Source: Halobacillus shinanisalinarum (GTDB taxonomy: Bacteria > Bacillota > Bacilli > Bacillales > Halobacillaceae). From it: a stretch of 64,000 bases of DNA. The position numbers were made by a program, and so were the translations under genes. Positions 63,287 to 64,000 of the stretch are shown here, piece after piece. Below the pieces are notes generated by a model that was not told the DNA's origin, did no database searches, and worked only from the letters and a program-made list of their open reading frames with translations. Location of the stretch: the NCBI RefSeq assembly GCF_022919835.1, contig NZ_CP095074.1, forward strand, positions 2,108,001-2,172,000, in the 5' to 3' direction. The stretch's first letter is position 1. Every line of letters begins with the position of its first letter.

Positions 63287-63516
63287 ATTGAATATAAGTT
63301 AGTAAATTGAGTAATGAACCGAACCACCCATATATGTAGGTTTTGAATTTATAGAGGGCAATGGTATAAAATAAGACTATTAAATAGGAAGTGGATCAAT
63401 AGGATGAGGGGAAATCTAACTTAGAAACCGTTTCATTAAGAATTAAAACTTATGAATGGATTAGAAAATGATATAACCTTAAAAAGCACATTGTACAAAG
63501 TGCTGACTTCATTAAT
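63287..63516. other. Gene-free stretch after the DinB frame
   Basis: No ORF with ribosome binding site is visible; ends at the terminator at 63517. Confidence 0.4.
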
Positions 63517-63556
63517 AGACACTCTTCTATTATAGGGGAAGTGTTTTTCTTTTTTA
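63517..63556 (+). terminator. Intrinsic terminator
   Basis: ACACTCTTCT and GGGGAAGTGT pair with G-U wobbles and are followed by TTTTTCTTTTTT. It probably ends the transcript containing the DinB frame. Confidence 0.65.
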
Positions 63557-63559
63557 TAA

Positions 63560-63732
63560 GTGTGTGTTCAGTTGCGAATGAGAACGTCGACAAAGATCGT
63601 CACGTCCTATGCGTAGCAAGAAGCTCGGAGGCGCGAAAGTTTTAGGACCACAGCATATGCCTTTCCTACGTGAGGACTGAACCGAGCAACAAAGAAATTC
63701 GCCGTTGATCATTTGGTGACTTTTTGAACATC
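63560..63732. mobile_element. MITE-like repeat, copy 3
   Basis: This 173-bp element resembles copy 1 inside (AGGACCACAGC, GAGGACTG, ACCGAGCAACAAAGAAATTC). The left terminal repeat has lost AAAAA (TGTTCAGTTGCGAATGAGAA), while the right one is intact. Flanks TTTTATAA and CTCTATAA are a weak duplication. Beyond it (63733-64000) I see no gene. Confidence 0.72.
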
Positions 63733-64000
63733 CTCTATAAATAATAGTCGGAGTCTATGTCTTCAAAGCACTTATAAATAAAACAGTGAAACGGATCTAA
63801 AAGTAAAAGCGGAGCGGAGCGGACGAACTGAATAACATAGTGCTTTACAGTCAATCCTTCAAGTAACCATTTAAATCAGTATAAACTGCCATCCTATGCC
63901 CAAAGTGTTACTAAAGTTTGAATAATTTGTGTCAAGATTTCATAAAAAAAGTGATCTTTATATGACAATTCATTTAAGACTATCTAGGCTTCAAGTTTAT

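Noticed and set aside
1..64000. tRNA or rRNA genes, T-box leaders
   Set aside because: I saw no TTCRANNC-type T-arm context, no CCA-ended cloverleaf and no T-box core (GGTGG-type) in the gene-free stretches; a covariance search would be needed to exclude them fully.

Overview
The window looks like a chromosomal segment from a moderately halophilic or salt-tolerant, endospore-forming Bacillaceae (a Halobacillus/Virgibacillus/Thalassobacillus-type organism). Supporting evidence is the B. subtilis gene order argC-J-B-D-carA-B-argF, a YpzI-family protein and a Spo0E-type phosphatase, an opuC-type osmoprotectant importer with a GbsR-type regulator, a carnitine-to-glycine-betaine route, an ectoine-catabolism-like operon, strong GGAGG ribosome binding sites and many TTG/GTG starts. 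The genus is an inference; no rRNA or tRNA gene is visible.

Layout. 1-9.4 kb: a secreted PHB-depolymerase-type esterase (cut by the window edge), the 3' remnant of an IS605-type tnpB, a secreted S15 X-Pro peptidase, an NTF2-like protein, two secreted M14 carboxypeptidases, mnmH, and a Tat-exported PhoX phosphatase behind a four-repeat Pho box. 9.4-19 kb: a MITE-like repeat, small proteins (YpzI, CBO0543 type), an epimerase-like VOC protein, a heterodimeric ABC exporter, a second MITE copy, then the most unusual locus: six tandem 30-codon ORFs encoding near-identical, very acidic peptides, each with its own SD, with one terminator behind them and a sigma-D-like promoter in front. A frameshifted UPF0158 gene and an NhaC antiporter follow.

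19-28.4 kb: the complete arginine operon with a promoter and an ARG-box-like operator. 28.4-33 kb: a 21-bp-phased TGCAATT repeat, a siderophore-type N-hydroxylase, an NTF2-like protein, two GNAT acetyltransferases and a 57-aa two-helix membrane protein. 32.5-37 kb: a sugar operon (PTS IICB, ChbG-type deacetylase, GH4 6-phospho-alpha-glucosidase) with a divergent GntR regulator. 37-38.9 kb: a mostly gene-free stretch with a Bacillaceae palindromic repeat and a Spo0E-like gene.

38.9-45.6 kb: an osmoprotectant locus. A GbsR/OpcR regulator leads an operon for carnitine oxidation and cleavage to glycine betaine; the divergent opuCABCD operon imports carnitine, choline and betaine. 45.6-55.2 kb: a second CocE/S15 hydrolase, AlkA, a cupredoxin, an ATP-grasp ligase, a Gfo/Idh/MocA oxidoreductase, GrpB, an alpha/beta hydrolase, an SGNH esterase and a CAP-domain lipoprotein. 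55.3-62.4 kb: a six-gene operon (DoeA-like ectoine hydrolase, ornithine-cyclodeaminase-like EutC, a gamma-family PLP enzyme, an M20 deacylase, homoserine dehydrogenase, aldehyde dehydrogenase), probably for ectoine or a related N-acyl diamino acid. 62.8-64 kb: a DinB gene that appears to have lost its start codon, and a third MITE copy.

Overall the window combines extracellular peptide and polymer breakdown with uptake and recycling of compatible solutes (carnitine, betaine, probably ectoine) and arginine synthesis. The six-peptide array is the best candidate for an undescribed system.
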